Below, piece after piece: positions 41,774-50,413 of a stretch of DNA of 64,000 nucleotides. The stretch is taken from positions 2,654,001 through 2,718,000 of the forward strand of contig NZ_AP023439.1 of NCBI RefSeq assembly GCF_014701095.1, in the 5' to 3' direction. This DNA comes from Streptomyces tuirus (GTDB lineage: Bacteria; Actinomycetota; Actinomycetes; Streptomycetales; Streptomycetaceae). The notes beneath the pieces are model-generated. The model searched no databases, was not told the DNA's origin, and was given only the letters and a program-made list of their open reading frames with translations. The translations under genes were made by a program, and so were the position numbers. Each line of letters begins with the position of its first letter. Within the stretch, counting starts at the first letter, position 1.

Positions 41774-41787
41774 TGGGAGCGCTTCCA
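41774..41787. promoter_or_regulatory. CebR operator overlapping the bglC start
   Basis: TGGGAGCGCTTCCA, one mismatch to the CebR palindrome. Its last base is the A of the bglC ATG and it contains the GGGAGCG ribosome-binding site, so it gives a second, local control point. Confidence 0.93.
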
Positions 41788-43223
41788 TGCCTGACTCCGA
41801 GTACCCGGCCACTGCGGTGACCTTTCCCCCCGCCTTCCTGTGGGGCGCGGCGACGTCCGCGTACCAGATCGAGGGTGCGGTGCGGGAGGACGGCCGTACG
41901 CCGTCGATCTGGGACACCTTCAGCCACACGCCGGGCAAGACGGCCGGTGGCGAGACCGGTGACATCGCTGTCGACCACTACCACCGCTATCGCGACGACG
42001 TGGCGCTGATGGCGGAGCTGGGCCTGGGCGCCTACCGCTTCTCCATCTCGTGGTCGCGGGTGCAGCCGACCGGGCGGGGCCCGGCGGTGCAGAAGGGCCT
42101 GGACTTCTACCGGCGGCTGGTGGACGAGCTGCTGGCCAGGAACATCAAGCCGGCCGTGACCCTCTACCACTGGGATCTGCCGCAGGAGCTGGAGGACGCG
42201 GGCGGCTGGCCGGAGCGCGATACGGCGTACCGGTTCGCGGAGTACGCGCGGATCGTCGGCGAGGCGCTGGGCGACCGTGTGGAGCAGTGGATCACGCTCA
42301 ACGAGCCGTGGTGCAGCGCGTTCCTGGGTTATGCCTCCGGGGTGCACGCCCCGGGCCGTACGGATCCGGCGGCCTCGCTGCGTGCCGCGCACCATCTGAA
42401 CCTGGCGCACGGGCTGGGCGCGTCGGCGCTGCGCTCGGTGATGCCGGCCCGCAACACCGTCGCGATCAGCCTCAACTCCTCGGTGGTGCGGCCGCTTTCG
42501 CAGGATCCGGCGGATCTGGCGGCGGCCCGCAGGATCGACGACCTGGCCAACGGTGTGTTCCACGGGCCGATGCTGCACGGTGCCTACCCGGAGTCGCTGT
42601 TCGAGGCGACGGCGTCCCTCACGGACTGGGACTTCGTCCTCGACGGCGATCTGGCGCTGATCAACCAGCCGCTGGACGCGCTGGGCCTCAACTACTACAC
42701 GCCCTCGCTGGTCTCGGCGGCGGACGCGTCGGCGAAGGCGCCGCGCGCCGATGGTCACGGGGCGAGCGACCACTCGCCGTGGCCGGCCGCGGACGACGTC
42801 GCCTTCCACCAGACGCCCGGCGACCGCACGGAGATGGGCTGGACGATCGACCCGACCGGTCTGCACGAGCTGATCATGCGGTACACGCGGGAGGCGCCGG
42901 GCCTGCCGCTGTACATCACGGAGAACGGCGCGGCCTACGACGACAAGATGGACTCCGACGGCCGGGTGCACGACCCGGAGCGGGTCGCGTATCTGCACGG
43001 CCATCTGTCGGCGGTCCGCCGGGCGATCGCGGACGGCGCGGATGTCCGGGGCTACTACCTGTGGTCCCTGATGGACAACTTCGAGTGGTCGTACGGGTAC
43101 GGCAAGCGCTTCGGCGCGGTCTACGTGGACTACGCGACGCAGGAGCGCACGCCGAAGACGAGCGCCCGGTGGTACGGCAGGGCGGCCCGGACCGGGGCGC
43201 TGCCCGAGGCCGAGGCGGTCTGA
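41787..43223 (+). CDS. bglC: BglC, GH1 beta-glucosidase (478 aa)
   Basis: Cytoplasmic family 1 beta-glucosidase that splits imported cellobiose to glucose. (beta/alpha)8 barrel: [20 protein letters not shown], acid/base Glu in TLNEPWC (E173), NYYTPSLV, and nucleophile Glu in [10 protein letters not shown] (E379), then [22 protein letters not shown] 41787 inside a CebR operator. Final gene of the ceb operon, with a 13-bp hairpin after it. In S. scabies the orthologue also limits inducer level, so the operator at its start may matter for induction. Confidence 0.96.
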   Translation: MPDSEYPATAVTFPPAFLWGAATSAYQIEGAVREDGRTPSIWDTFSHTPGKTAGGETGDIAVDHYHRYRDDVALMAELGLGAYRFSISWSRVQPTGRGPAVQKGLDFYRRLVDELLARNIKPAVTLYHWDLPQELEDAGGWPERDTAYRFAEYARIVGEALGDRVEQWITLNEPWCSAFLGYASGVHAPGRTDPAASLRAAHHLNLAHGLGASALRSVMPARNTVAISLNSSVVRPLSQDPADLAAARRIDDLANGVFHGPMLHGAYPESLFEATASLTDWDFVLDGDLALINQPLDALGLNYYTPSLVSAADASAKAPRADGHGASDHSPWPAADDVAFHQTPGDRTEMGWTIDPTGLHELIMRYTREAPGLPLYITENGAAYDDKMDSDGRVHDPERVAYLHGHLSAVRRAIADGADVRGYYLWSLMDNFEWSYGYGKRFGAVYVDYATQERTPKTSARWYGRAARTGALPEAEAV

Positions 43224-43244
43224 CCGACCGGGGGTACGGGGGGG

Positions 43245-43280
43245 CGGGGCGCGGCACGATTAGGGGAGTGCCGCGCCCCG
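43245..43280 (+). terminator. Hairpin terminator of the ceb operon
   Basis: CGGGGCGCGGCAC / GTGCCGCGCCCCG, perfect 13-bp stem with a 10-nt loop, 22 nt after bglC. Confidence 0.85.
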
Positions 43281-43336
43281 GCCGTCTCTCGGCGGCGGGT
43301 GCCCGGCAGGAGCCGCCGGGTCGTCCCGAGTGGGCG

Positions 43337-43440
43337 TCAGCCCTTGTTGTCACCCGGGGTGAGGCCGCTGACGAACTGGCGCTGGAGCGCGAAGTACACG
43401 GTCAGGGCAGCGTGTTGCCGAAGTAGGGCCGTCCGCGGGG
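43337..43440 (-). pseudogene. 3' remnant of a MalG-type sugar ABC permease
   Basis: On the minus strand 20 codons before TGA 43337 read VYFALQRQFVSGLTPGDNKG, the typical C-terminus of a carbohydrate ABC permease (YFALQRQFVSGL...KG). Upstream, in a shifted frame, comes GRPYFGNTLP. Restoring one C in CTGCCCTGACC joins them as NTLPLTVYFALQRQF. No upstream permease body is present; the neighbouring kinase gene begins its stop at 43446. It looks like the surviving end of a deleted permease gene. Confidence 0.7.
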
Positions 43441-43445
43441 AGCTG

Positions 43446-44843
43446 TCAGTGGGACCGGGAGCGGTGGTAGGCGGCGGCTAGCCTGCCGGGTCGGCGCCGC
43501 CGCATCTGCCGGTGCCCTCCGCTCGCGGGAGCACGGCCGTCCAGCTGGATCCAGATGCGCACCTCGGTGCCGCCGAGCACCGAGGATCCGAGCCGTACGT
43601 CCCCGCCGGTGGACTCCGCGAGCCGGCGCACGATGTCCAGGCCGAGCCCGGTGGAGCCGTCGCTGCCGGAGCCGCGGCCCCGCGCCATCGCGGCCTCGGG
43701 GTCGGGTATGCCGGGGCCCGCGTCGGAGACGAGGACGATCACCGCGTCCTCGCCGTTGTGCACGTCGACCGCGAAGGCGGTGCCCTCGGCGGTGTGCCGG
43801 AAGACGTTCCCGAGCAGCGCGTCGAGTGCGGCGGCCAGGTCGGCGCGGGCCACGGGTATGCGCACCGGACGGTCGGCCCCGGCCACCCGCCACTTGCGGC
43901 CCTCGTCCTCCGCGAGCGCCGACCAGAACGCCATCCGCTCCCGGACCACCTCGGCCGCGTCGCACCCGGCGCCCGGACCGGCCGCGGCCGTCTGCGGTTT
44001 GGCCTCCCGGGCCGTACGGATGATGGTGTCGACCTCGCGCTCCAGCTGCTCGACGGCGGTCCGGGTCTGGTCCGCGGCCGGGCCCTCCCCGAGCGAGGCG
44101 GTGTTGAGCCGCAGCACGGTCAGGGGTGTGCGCAGCCGGTGGGACAGGTCGGCCGCGAGCTCCCGCTCGTTGGCCAGGAGCTGGACGACCTGGTCGGCCA
44201 TCGAGTTGAACGCGACCGCCGCGAGCCGCAGTTCGCTCGGGCCCTCCTCGGGCACCCGGGCGCCCAGGCGGCCCTCCCCCAGGTCGTGCGCCCCCTCGAC
44301 CAGGCGCTGGGCGGGCCGGACCATGCGCACGCCGAGGCGGTCGGCGACCGCGACCGAGCCGAGGATCAGCGCCACCCCGACCCCGGCGAGCACCGCCCAG
44401 GCGGTCCCCACGCCGTTGGTCACCTCGGACTCCGGCACGTACACCTCGACGACCGCGATCCTGCCGGTGCTGAGGGCGACCGGCTGGAGCAGCGTCCAGC
44501 CGCCGGTGACACCCGTGGTGGAGGCACGGCCCAGCTTCCGCACGACCGCGATGTCCGCGTCGGCGGCGCGGCGCCGCCCCAGATCGAGGGGCTCCTGGCC
44601 GTCACCCGCCGGGAGGTGCACGGCCATTCCCGCGTCGGAGCCGGCCGAGGCGACGACCCGCTCCAGCTCGTCGCGGTCGGTGGTGATGGACAGGGCGGGG
44701 GCGACGGCCGCGGCCTCCCGCTCGGCGTTGGAGAAGGCACGGTCGCGGGCCATCTCGCGGATGACGAGTCCGAGCGGCACGGCGAAGGCGAGCACGACCA
44801 TGGTGGTCACCGCCAGCGACACCTTGACCAGGGCCCACCTCAT
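43446..44843 (-). CDS. Membrane sensor histidine kinase (465 aa)
   Basis: N-terminal membrane helix (LVKVSLAVTTMVVLAFAVPL), extracellular sensor part about 30-150, second helix AWAVLAGVGVALILGSVAVA about 155-175, HAMP, dimerisation/phosphoacceptor ELAADLSHRLRTPLTVLRL (His about 245), and HATPase with NVFRHTAEG (N box), DAGPGI (G1) and GSTGLGLDIVRRLAE (G2). C-terminal basic tail. ATG 44843 overlaps the response-regulator stop (ATGA), so the pair is coupled. Signal unknown. Confidence 0.93.
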   Translation of the reverse strand: MRWALVKVSLAVTTMVVLAFAVPLGLVIREMARDRAFSNAEREAAAVAPALSITTDRDELERVVASAGSDAGMAVHLPAGDGQEPLDLGRRRAADADIAVVRKLGRASTTGVTGGWTLLQPVALSTGRIAVVEVYVPESEVTNGVGTAWAVLAGVGVALILGSVAVADRLGVRMVRPAQRLVEGAHDLGEGRLGARVPEEGPSELRLAAVAFNSMADQVVQLLANERELAADLSHRLRTPLTVLRLNTASLGEGPAADQTRTAVEQLEREVDTIIRTAREAKPQTAAAGPGAGCDAAEVVRERMAFWSALAEDEGRKWRVAGADRPVRIPVARADLAAALDALLGNVFRHTAEGTAFAVDVHNGEDAVIVLVSDAGPGIPDPEAAMARGRGSGSDGSTGLGLDIVRRLAESTGGDVRLGSSVLGGTEVRIWIQLDGRAPASGGHRQMRRRRPGRLAAAYHRSRSH

Positions 44844-45538
44844 CGCGGCGCCCCCGGAGGTTCGAGCTTCACGCCGACGCCCCGGAGGGTGTGCAGATAG
44901 CGCGGGCTGGCCGCCGTCTCGCCCAGTTTCCTGCGCAACCAGGACAGATGGACGTCGATGGTCTGGTCGTCGCCGTAGGACTGCTGCCACACCTCGGCGA
45001 GCAGCTCCTTGCGGGGGACGACGACGCCGGGCCGGCCGGCGAGGAAGGCGAGCAGGTCGAACTCGCGGCGGGTGAGGTCGAGTCGCGCGCCGTCCAGCTC
45101 GGCCTGGCGGCGCAGCGGGTCGACGGTCAGGCCGCCGACCCGGATCACGGGGGACGGCTCCCCTTCCGCGGCGCCGGAGCGGGCGCGGCGCAGCACGGCC
45201 GCCATCCGGGCCGAGAGGTGCTCGACCGAGAAGGGCTTGGTGAGGTAGTCGTCCGCCCCGGCGTTCAACAGCCGTACGATCTCCGTCTCGTCGTCCCGGG
45301 CCGTGGCGACGATCACCGGCACGTCCGTGATTCCGCGCAGCATCTTCAGGGCCTCGGACCCGTCGAGATCGGGCAGTCCGAGGTCCAGGATCACCACGTC
45401 GAAGCGGAAATGGGCGACCTCGCGCAGCGCCTCGAGCGCCGTCCCGACGCTGCGCACGGTGTGCGAGGCGTCGGTAAGGTGCCGGATCAGCGCCGAGCGT
45501 ACGAACTGGTCGTCCTCGACCACGAGCACACTTGCCAT
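44840..45538 (-). CDS. OmpR-family response regulator (232 aa)
   Basis: Receiver domain with acidic pair DD at 10-11 (VVEDDQ), phospho-acceptor Asp in VVILDLGLPDLDG (about 53), and LTKPF; C-terminal winged helix (about 128-225) with RREFDLLAFLAGRPG and VWQQSYGDDQTIDVHLSWLR. ATG 45538. Directly upstream of and coupled to the sensor kinase. Targets unknown. Confidence 0.95.
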   Translation of the reverse strand: MASVLVVEDDQFVRSALIRHLTDASHTVRSVGTALEALREVAHFRFDVVILDLGLPDLDGSEALKMLRGITDVPVIVATARDDETEIVRLLNAGADDYLTKPFSVEHLSARMAAVLRRARSGAAEGEPSPVIRVGGLTVDPLRRQAELDGARLDLTRREFDLLAFLAGRPGVVVPRKELLAEVWQQSYGDDQTIDVHLSWLRRKLGETAASPRYLHTLRGVGVKLEPPGAPR

Positions 45539-45669
45539 GCGCCGCACCGTACGCCATCTCGAACAGCCGGGTGCGGGCCTGTGGACAACTCCCCGGCTGG
45601 GGACAACCGACGCTCTCAGGACGCCGATTGCGGGCCACGCGAGGGACACGTGAGGCAGTATGGCCCGCG

Positions 45670-46212
45670 ATGCGCAGAGGACTCGTACACGTACTGGCCT
45701 GGCTGCTCGCCACGGGCGCGGCGGTCACGCTGTCGTGGTGGGGTGTCCACACGGTGATGGCGGGAACGGCCTACGATCCGCCGCGCGCCCTGCCCATCAA
45801 GGCCGCCGACGCGTCCACGCGGGAGCCGAAGGCGCTGGCCACGCCGGATCCGGAACGGACGCCTCCGGCGAAACGGCGGCAGCCGAGCACGCCTGCGCCT
45901 GCCGCGTCCGCGTCCGCGTCCGGGAGACCGGCCCCCTCCCCCACGCCGTCCTCGTCCACGTCCTCGCCCGGCACCGCCCCCGCCGCCTCCGGTCGCGTCA
46001 AGAGCTACGACACCGACGGCGGCCGGGCGGTCTTCGACCTGGGCAGGACGTCCGCCTCGCTCGTGTCGGCGACGCCCGGGGCGGGCTGGTCGATGCAGGT
46101 GTGGAAGACGGAGTCGTGGATCCGCGTGGAGTTCTCCTCGGGTGCGGACCGGGTGTCGGTGTTCTGCACCTGGCACGACGGGCCGCCGCGGGTGGAGATC
46201 GGGACCTACTGA
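45670..46212 (+). CDS. Membrane-anchored secreted protein, hypothetical (180 aa)
   Basis: ATG 45670. N-terminal signal-anchor LVHVLAWLLATGAAVTLSWW (about 5-24), a Pro/Ser/Thr-rich linker (about 60-115, cell-wall spanning), then a small globular domain VKSYDTDGGRAVFDLGRTS through RVSVFCTWHDGPPRVEIG. Divergent from the two-component pair, so possibly a target or co-sensor. Start could be at an earlier codon; no strong ribosome-binding site is seen. Confidence 0.7.
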   Translation: MRRGLVHVLAWLLATGAAVTLSWWGVHTVMAGTAYDPPRALPIKAADASTREPKALATPDPERTPPAKRRQPSTPAPAASASASGRPAPSPTPSSSTSSPGTAPAASGRVKSYDTDGGRAVFDLGRTSASLVSATPGAGWSMQVWKTESWIRVEFSSGADRVSVFCTWHDGPPRVEIGTY

Positions 46213-46255
46213 GCGCGATGTGCCGTGATCTGCGTCCGTCGGATGCCCTCGCGGG

Positions 46256-47125
46256 TCATCGGAACACCGACGGGGGCGGTGCGGGTGACGCCACCGCCGC
46301 GACGTCCGTGACGGGCGCGGCGCCTCCGGTGAAGTCCGTGAGGGTCCTGCCGTGTTCGACCCGGGCGGGGTGCGGGTCGGAGGCGGCGAGCCGGGTCAGC
46401 TCGGCGACGGGCAACGGGCGGTCGGAGGCGACCAGGACCGCGTTCCCGAAGCGCTTGCCGCGCAGCACCGCCGGATCCGCCACCAGCGCGAGCTCCTCGA
46501 AACGGGCGGCGGCGGTGGCGACCTGGCCCCGCAGGTGGGCGAGCGGGGGTCCGTCGGCGAGGTTGGCGGCGTAGACCCCGCCGGGTTTGAGGGCCCTGCG
46601 CACGTCGTCGAGGAACTCGGTCGAGGTCAGGTGGGCCGGTGCGCGGGCTCCGCTGAACACGTCGGTGATGACGAGGTCGGCCCAGCCGTCCGGCACCTTG
46701 GCGAGGCCTTCGCGAGCGTCGGTGGAGCGCACCCGTATGCGCGTGTTCGGATCCAACGGCAGCTCGCGGCGGACCAGTTGGACGAGGGCGCCGTCCCGTT
46801 CGACGACCTGCTGGGTGGAGCGGGGCCGGGTGGCGGCGACGTAGCGGGCGAGGGTGAGGGCGCCGCCGCCGAGGTGCACGGCGTGCACGGGCCGGCCGGG
46901 CGGGGCGACGAGGTCGATCACGTGCCCGAGGCGGCGCTGGTACTCGAAGGACAGGTACGCCGGGTCGTCCAGGTCGACGTGCGACTGCGGGGCCCCGTCG
47001 ATCACCAGGGTCCAGGCCCGGGCCCGCTCCCGGTCGGGGATCAGCTCGGCGAGCCCACCGTCAACGCTCTCGACGACAGCCTCCACACCGGCCTGCCTCC
47101 GCCGGCCGCCCTTGGACTTTCCCAT
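46256..47125 (-). CDS. Spermidine synthase-like methyltransferase-fold protein (289 aa)
   Basis: Rossmann fold of the SpeE type without membrane domain. Seen: AVHLGGGALTLARYVAATRP (SAM/dcSAM-binding GGG, about 81-100), QQVVERDGALVQLVRRELPL, WADLVITDVFSGARAPAHLT (about 155), and a C-terminal lid. The first 15 residues are basic (MGKSKGGRRRQAG). True aminopropyl transfer is uncertain because such short actinobacterial proteins often lack the full substrate site. ATG 47125; convergent with the gene before it (43-nt gap). Confidence 0.8.
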   Translation of the reverse strand: MGKSKGGRRRQAGVEAVVESVDGGLAELIPDRERARAWTLVIDGAPQSHVDLDDPAYLSFEYQRRLGHVIDLVAPPGRPVHAVHLGGGALTLARYVAATRPRSTQQVVERDGALVQLVRRELPLDPNTRIRVRSTDAREGLAKVPDGWADLVITDVFSGARAPAHLTSTEFLDDVRRALKPGGVYAANLADGPPLAHLRGQVATAAARFEELALVADPAVLRGKRFGNAVLVASDRPLPVAELTRLAASDPHPARVEHGRTLTDFTGGAAPVTDVAAVASPAPPPSVFR

Positions 47126-47189
47126 GGGGTCATTATCGGGGTGGGCTGCTAAGCGGGACGTACGGCCCGGCGGCCCGGCATGTGAGGGG

Positions 47190-47450
47190 GGCGGCGTGTA
47201 CGGCTGCCGGGGGGGCGGCTCAGGGGCCGCAGGCCGGGGGGCGACTCAACGGCACCCGCCGCGGGCGGCTCAGCGGCCGCGGGCCGGGGGTCACGCAAGC
47301 GGCAGGGGGCCGGGGCCGTCAACGGCAGGTGGCCGGGGCGGCTCAGCGGCCGCAGGCCGGGGGTGCGTGAGCGGCGGCAGACCCGGGGCGGCTCACGGCG
47401 CAGGCCGGGGGTCACGCAAGCCGCACCCGCCGCCGGCGGCTCAGCGGCAG
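47190..47450. repeat. Degenerate tandem repeat, about 4-5 copies of a roughly 45-65-bp unit
   Basis: The motif GGCGGCTCAGCGGCCGCAGG-CCGGGGGTCACGCAAGCGGCA (split here) recurs with variation from about 47210, 47265, 47335, 47386 and 47436; the last copy merges with the 3' end of the minus-strand gene at 47441. On the minus strand the motif carries a CGC-TGA-GCC tail, the same as that gene's final codons and stop. Confidence 0.8.
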
Positions 47451-47836
47451 CTGTCTGCTGCCTTGATCATTCGGGCGGCCTCCCCCAGGGCCTCGCGCAG
47501 GACCGCCGGGTCGGTCGCGAGGTCCGCCTCGCCGGGGGGCAGCAGCCAGTCCGAGCCGGCCACGGGAGGCGCGGGGGCCAGGGGCCGGCCACGCCCGTCG
47601 GTCTCCGTGCAGGTGCTGCCCGGCACGTCCCACCCGGCGGCCGTCCCCGGTGGCACCAGGAAGCCCAGGGTGTCACCGCCGTCGTCGTGCAGCACGGGTC
47701 CCACTGCCTCCCCTGGTCCGCGCCGCAGGATGTCGACCGCCTCCAGCCCCTGCCGCGCGGGCACCGTCACCACATCGCAGCCGACCGCCGGTGCACACGA
47801 CGGCGTACGAGGATCGTTGATCCGGCTGGTCTCCAT
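47441..47836 (-). CDS. Small conserved hypothetical protein, prim-pol-like (131 aa)
   Basis: ATG 47836 with GGAGG upstream; a longer TTG start at 47911 is possible. Core: RTPSCAPAVGCDVVTVPARQ, LEAVDILRRGPGEAVGPVL, GDTLGFLVPPGTAAGWDVPG, DWLLPPG. The Cys-DVV-x-x-PA...GPV...PPGTA pattern repeats in the gene at 56167, which Streptomyces annotations often call bifunctional DNA primase/polymerase; I see no catalytic carboxylates proving that. Divergent from the TPR regulator at 48135 (298-nt gap, no gene seen). Confidence 0.65.
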   Translation of the reverse strand: METSRINDPRTPSCAPAVGCDVVTVPARQGLEAVDILRRGPGEAVGPVLHDDGGDTLGFLVPPGTAAGWDVPGSTCTETDGRGRPLAPAPPVAGSDWLLPPGEADLATDPAVLREALGEAARMIKAADSCR

Positions 47837-48134
47837 CCCGGCCTCCACCACGAAAACCCCTGCTTGGACGAGCGGTCGGGAGTCGGGGGCCTCCCGGTCC
47901 GCGAGGTTCAACGCGGCAGCGCGTCAACGGCTACGGCGGAAGTCAGCCGCAAAGGATGGCACTTCATGGCAGATCACGGATGAGATATCCGGTTTGTAGC
48001 CAAACCCAGCGTGGCGACTCCATCACAGCAGGTACGTTCTTGCTCGCCGGACACGGGGCCACCCATGCGGACAACTCGCAACAAGTCGCCCTGGATCCGG
48101 CATGGTTCGACGGTTCGCACGGGAGGACCCGGCC

Positions 48135-49586
48135 ATGGCGTCGTCAACGGTGACCTCGTCTCAACCCCACCGGCCACCACGGCCGAATCTCGCCTTCCGG
48201 CGACTGCGTGGACAGCGCTCGCCGGCCGAGTTCGCCGCGGTGATCCGCCGGGCCGGGCTCGAGATCGGCGAGCAGGTCAGCTGTGACGCGCGGTACATCG
48301 GCCGGGTCGAGGCGGGCGAGATCCGCTGCCCCAACTACGCGTACGAGCGGGTGTTCCTGCACATGTACCCAGGCCGCACACTCACCGACCTGGGGTTCGC
48401 GCCCCGCTCGTCGGTACGCGGACGCCGGGCGCGCGACACCGAGGACGCGCCGCTGACGCGCACCGCGAACCCGGCGAACGCCACGAGTGAGACCAGCGGG
48501 GCGGGCGAGCCGTATGAAACGCAGAACCCGTACGACCCGCACCACCCGCACGACACCTACGAGGAGAGCGACGTGCTACGTCGCGCGTTCATGACCGGCG
48601 GAGGCGCCACGGTGGCCGCCGCCTCACTGGGGCCTGTCGGCCTCGCCCGCGACGCCTCGGCGGCACAGCGCCCCGCGCACCGCGCCGGGGCGACCGACGC
48701 GGGCGCCCTGGAAGAAGCCGTCCGCCGGATCCGGCTGCTCGACGACCGGCACGGGGCGGACGGCCTCTACCGCCGCGCCGCCGCCCCGCTGCGCGCCGCC
48801 TACGCCCTGCTGGACGCCGGGGCGACCCGGCAGACCACGGCGGACCGGCTGTACTCCGGCGCCGGTGAACTGGCCATCTCCGTGGGCTGGCTGGCCCACG
48901 ACTCGGGGCGTTTCGACGACGCCCGCTCGCACTACGCGGAGGCCCTCGCGACCGCCCGGATGACCGGCGACCCCGGCCTCGAGGCGCACGCCTTCTGCAA
49001 CACGGCGTTCCTCGCGCGCGACGCGGGCCGGCCCCGCGAGGCCGTGCGGGCGGCCCAGGCCGCGCAGCGCGTCGCCCGGCCCGTGGGCTCGGACCGGCTG
49101 ATGTCGCTGCTCGCGCTGCGCGAGGCGGGCGGCTGGGCCGGACTGGCCGACCGCGTCGGCTGCGAGCAGGCACTGGTCCGGGCGCAGGCCTTCTTCGAGC
49201 GGGGCCCCTCGGACGCCGACCCCGAGTGGATGAGCTTCTACGGTGAGGCCGAACTGGAGGGCCTGGAAGCGCAGTGCTGGTCCACGCTCGGCGACTGGCC
49301 CCGGGCGGCACGGCACGCGCGGCGCGCCGCCGGGCTGCAGGATCCGCACTTCACACGGAACATCGCCCTCTACACGGCGGAGCTGGCGGACGACCTCGCG
49401 CGCGGTGGCCGGCCGGACGAGGCAGCGGTGGCGGGGATGCGGGTGCTGGATCTGCTGGAGGAGGTCCAGTCGTCCCGCGTCCAGACCATGCTGGCGGCGA
49501 CCGCGCGGGTGCTGCTGCCGCACCGCAGGGCCTCCGGGGTGTCGGCGTTCCTGGAGCGGCACGCCTCGGCGCCGCGGAAGAAATGA
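48135..49586 (+). CDS. TPR-containing regulator, NsdA-like (483 aa)
   Basis: N-terminal XRE-like helix-turn-helix part (about 28-95: AEFAAVIRRAGLEIGEQVS, RYIGRVEAGEIRCPNYAYE), a Thr/Asn/His-rich linker, a twin-arginine-like hydrophobic stretch (LRRAFMTGGGATVAAASL, about 153), then tetratricopeptide-type helices (about 190-470: GELAISVGWLAHDSGRFDDA, AFCNTAFLARDAGRPREA, ARRAAGLQDPHF). NsdA of S. coelicolor, a developmental repressor, shares this plan; orthology is not established. ATG 48135 with GGGAGG upstream. Confidence 0.8.
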   Translation: MASSTVTSSQPHRPPRPNLAFRRLRGQRSPAEFAAVIRRAGLEIGEQVSCDARYIGRVEAGEIRCPNYAYERVFLHMYPGRTLTDLGFAPRSSVRGRRARDTEDAPLTRTANPANATSETSGAGEPYETQNPYDPHHPHDTYEESDVLRRAFMTGGGATVAAASLGPVGLARDASAAQRPAHRAGATDAGALEEAVRRIRLLDDRHGADGLYRRAAAPLRAAYALLDAGATRQTTADRLYSGAGELAISVGWLAHDSGRFDDARSHYAEALATARMTGDPGLEAHAFCNTAFLARDAGRPREAVRAAQAAQRVARPVGSDRLMSLLALREAGGWAGLADRVGCEQALVRAQAFFERGPSDADPEWMSFYGEAELEGLEAQCWSTLGDWPRAARHARRAAGLQDPHFTRNIALYTAELADDLARGGRPDEAAVAGMRVLDLLEEVQSSRVQTMLAATARVLLPHRRASGVSAFLERHASAPRKK

Positions 49587-49602
49587 GGGGTTGTCGCGGA
49601 CG

Positions 49603-50226
49603 TCACGCCCGCGGCGCGGTGTCCGGCACGTCCTGGGCGAGGTGGCCGAGGTCGTTCCAGCTCTCGATCGCCGGCTCCCCGTAGGCCCAGCCCAGCACCG
49701 ACAGCGACGTCGGGTTCAGCCGGATCCGGGCCGCGAAGTCGATCGGCAGGCCGAGCCACCGCGCCCCGATGGAGCGCAGGATGTGCCCGTGGGCGAAGAC
49801 GAGGACGTCGCGGTCCTCGGAGCGGGCCCAGGAGACCACCTGGTCGGCCCGGGCCGTGACCTCGGCGAGCGACTCCCCGCCCGGGACACCGTCGCGCCAG
49901 ATCAGCCAGCCGGGCCGGACGGCCTGGATGTCCGCGGGGGTCATGCCCTCGTACGCCCCGTAGTCCCACTCCAGCAACGCGTCCCAGGTACGCGCGCGGT
50001 CGCCGAAGCCGGCCAGTTCGCAGGTCTCACGCGCGCGTGCCAGCGGGCTGGTGCGCACGTCGACGCCGTCCAGACCCTCGTACGGGGCACGGTGCAGGCG
50101 CTCGCCGAGCAGCTTCGCGCCGCGCCGGCCCTCCTCCAGGAGCGGCACGTCGGTCCTGCCCGTGTGCTTGCCGGACAGGGACCACTCCGTCTGTCCGTGG
50201 CGGGCCAGCAGGATGCGCGCGGCCAT
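49603..50226 (-). CDS. Histidine phosphatase family protein (207 aa)
   Basis: Phosphoglycerate-mutase-like/acid phosphatase with the nucleophile motif [11 protein letters not shown] (RHG at residues 9-11), [28 protein letters not shown] and the second catalytic His in [11 protein letters not shown]. Length suits a CobC/YwlE-type single-domain phosphatase. Convergent with the TPR regulator, stops 16 nt apart. Upstream 50227-50413 contains no other gene. Confidence 0.9.
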   Translation of the reverse strand: MAARILLARHGQTEWSLSGKHTGRTDVPLLEEGRRGAKLLGERLHRAPYEGLDGVDVRTSPLARARETCELAGFGDRARTWDALLEWDYGAYEGMTPADIQAVRPGWLIWRDGVPGGESLAEVTARADQVVSWARSEDRDVLVFAHGHILRSIGARWLGLPIDFAARIRLNPTSLSVLGWAYGEPAIESWNDLGHLAQDVPDTAPRA

Positions 50227-50413
50227 GGGGAACCTTTCCGGAACGACAACGCAAGGGGAACTCCTCCATCATCGCGCACGCCCTGTGTGGGCAACCCGGG
50301 GGGCGATCTCTGCGTCTTTGAGGGCCGGAGGCGCCCCCCGGGGCGGGCGCACACACCGTAAAGTGGCACGGCCGAACGGGCTACGCGTGATGACGAAGGG
50401 GGAGGACGATCGG

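Noticed and set aside
47190..47450. CRISPR-like array
   Set aside because: Units are adjacent, GC-rich, degenerate and without unique spacers or cas genes; the Cas4-like nuclease at 51339 lacks cas1/cas2 neighbours.
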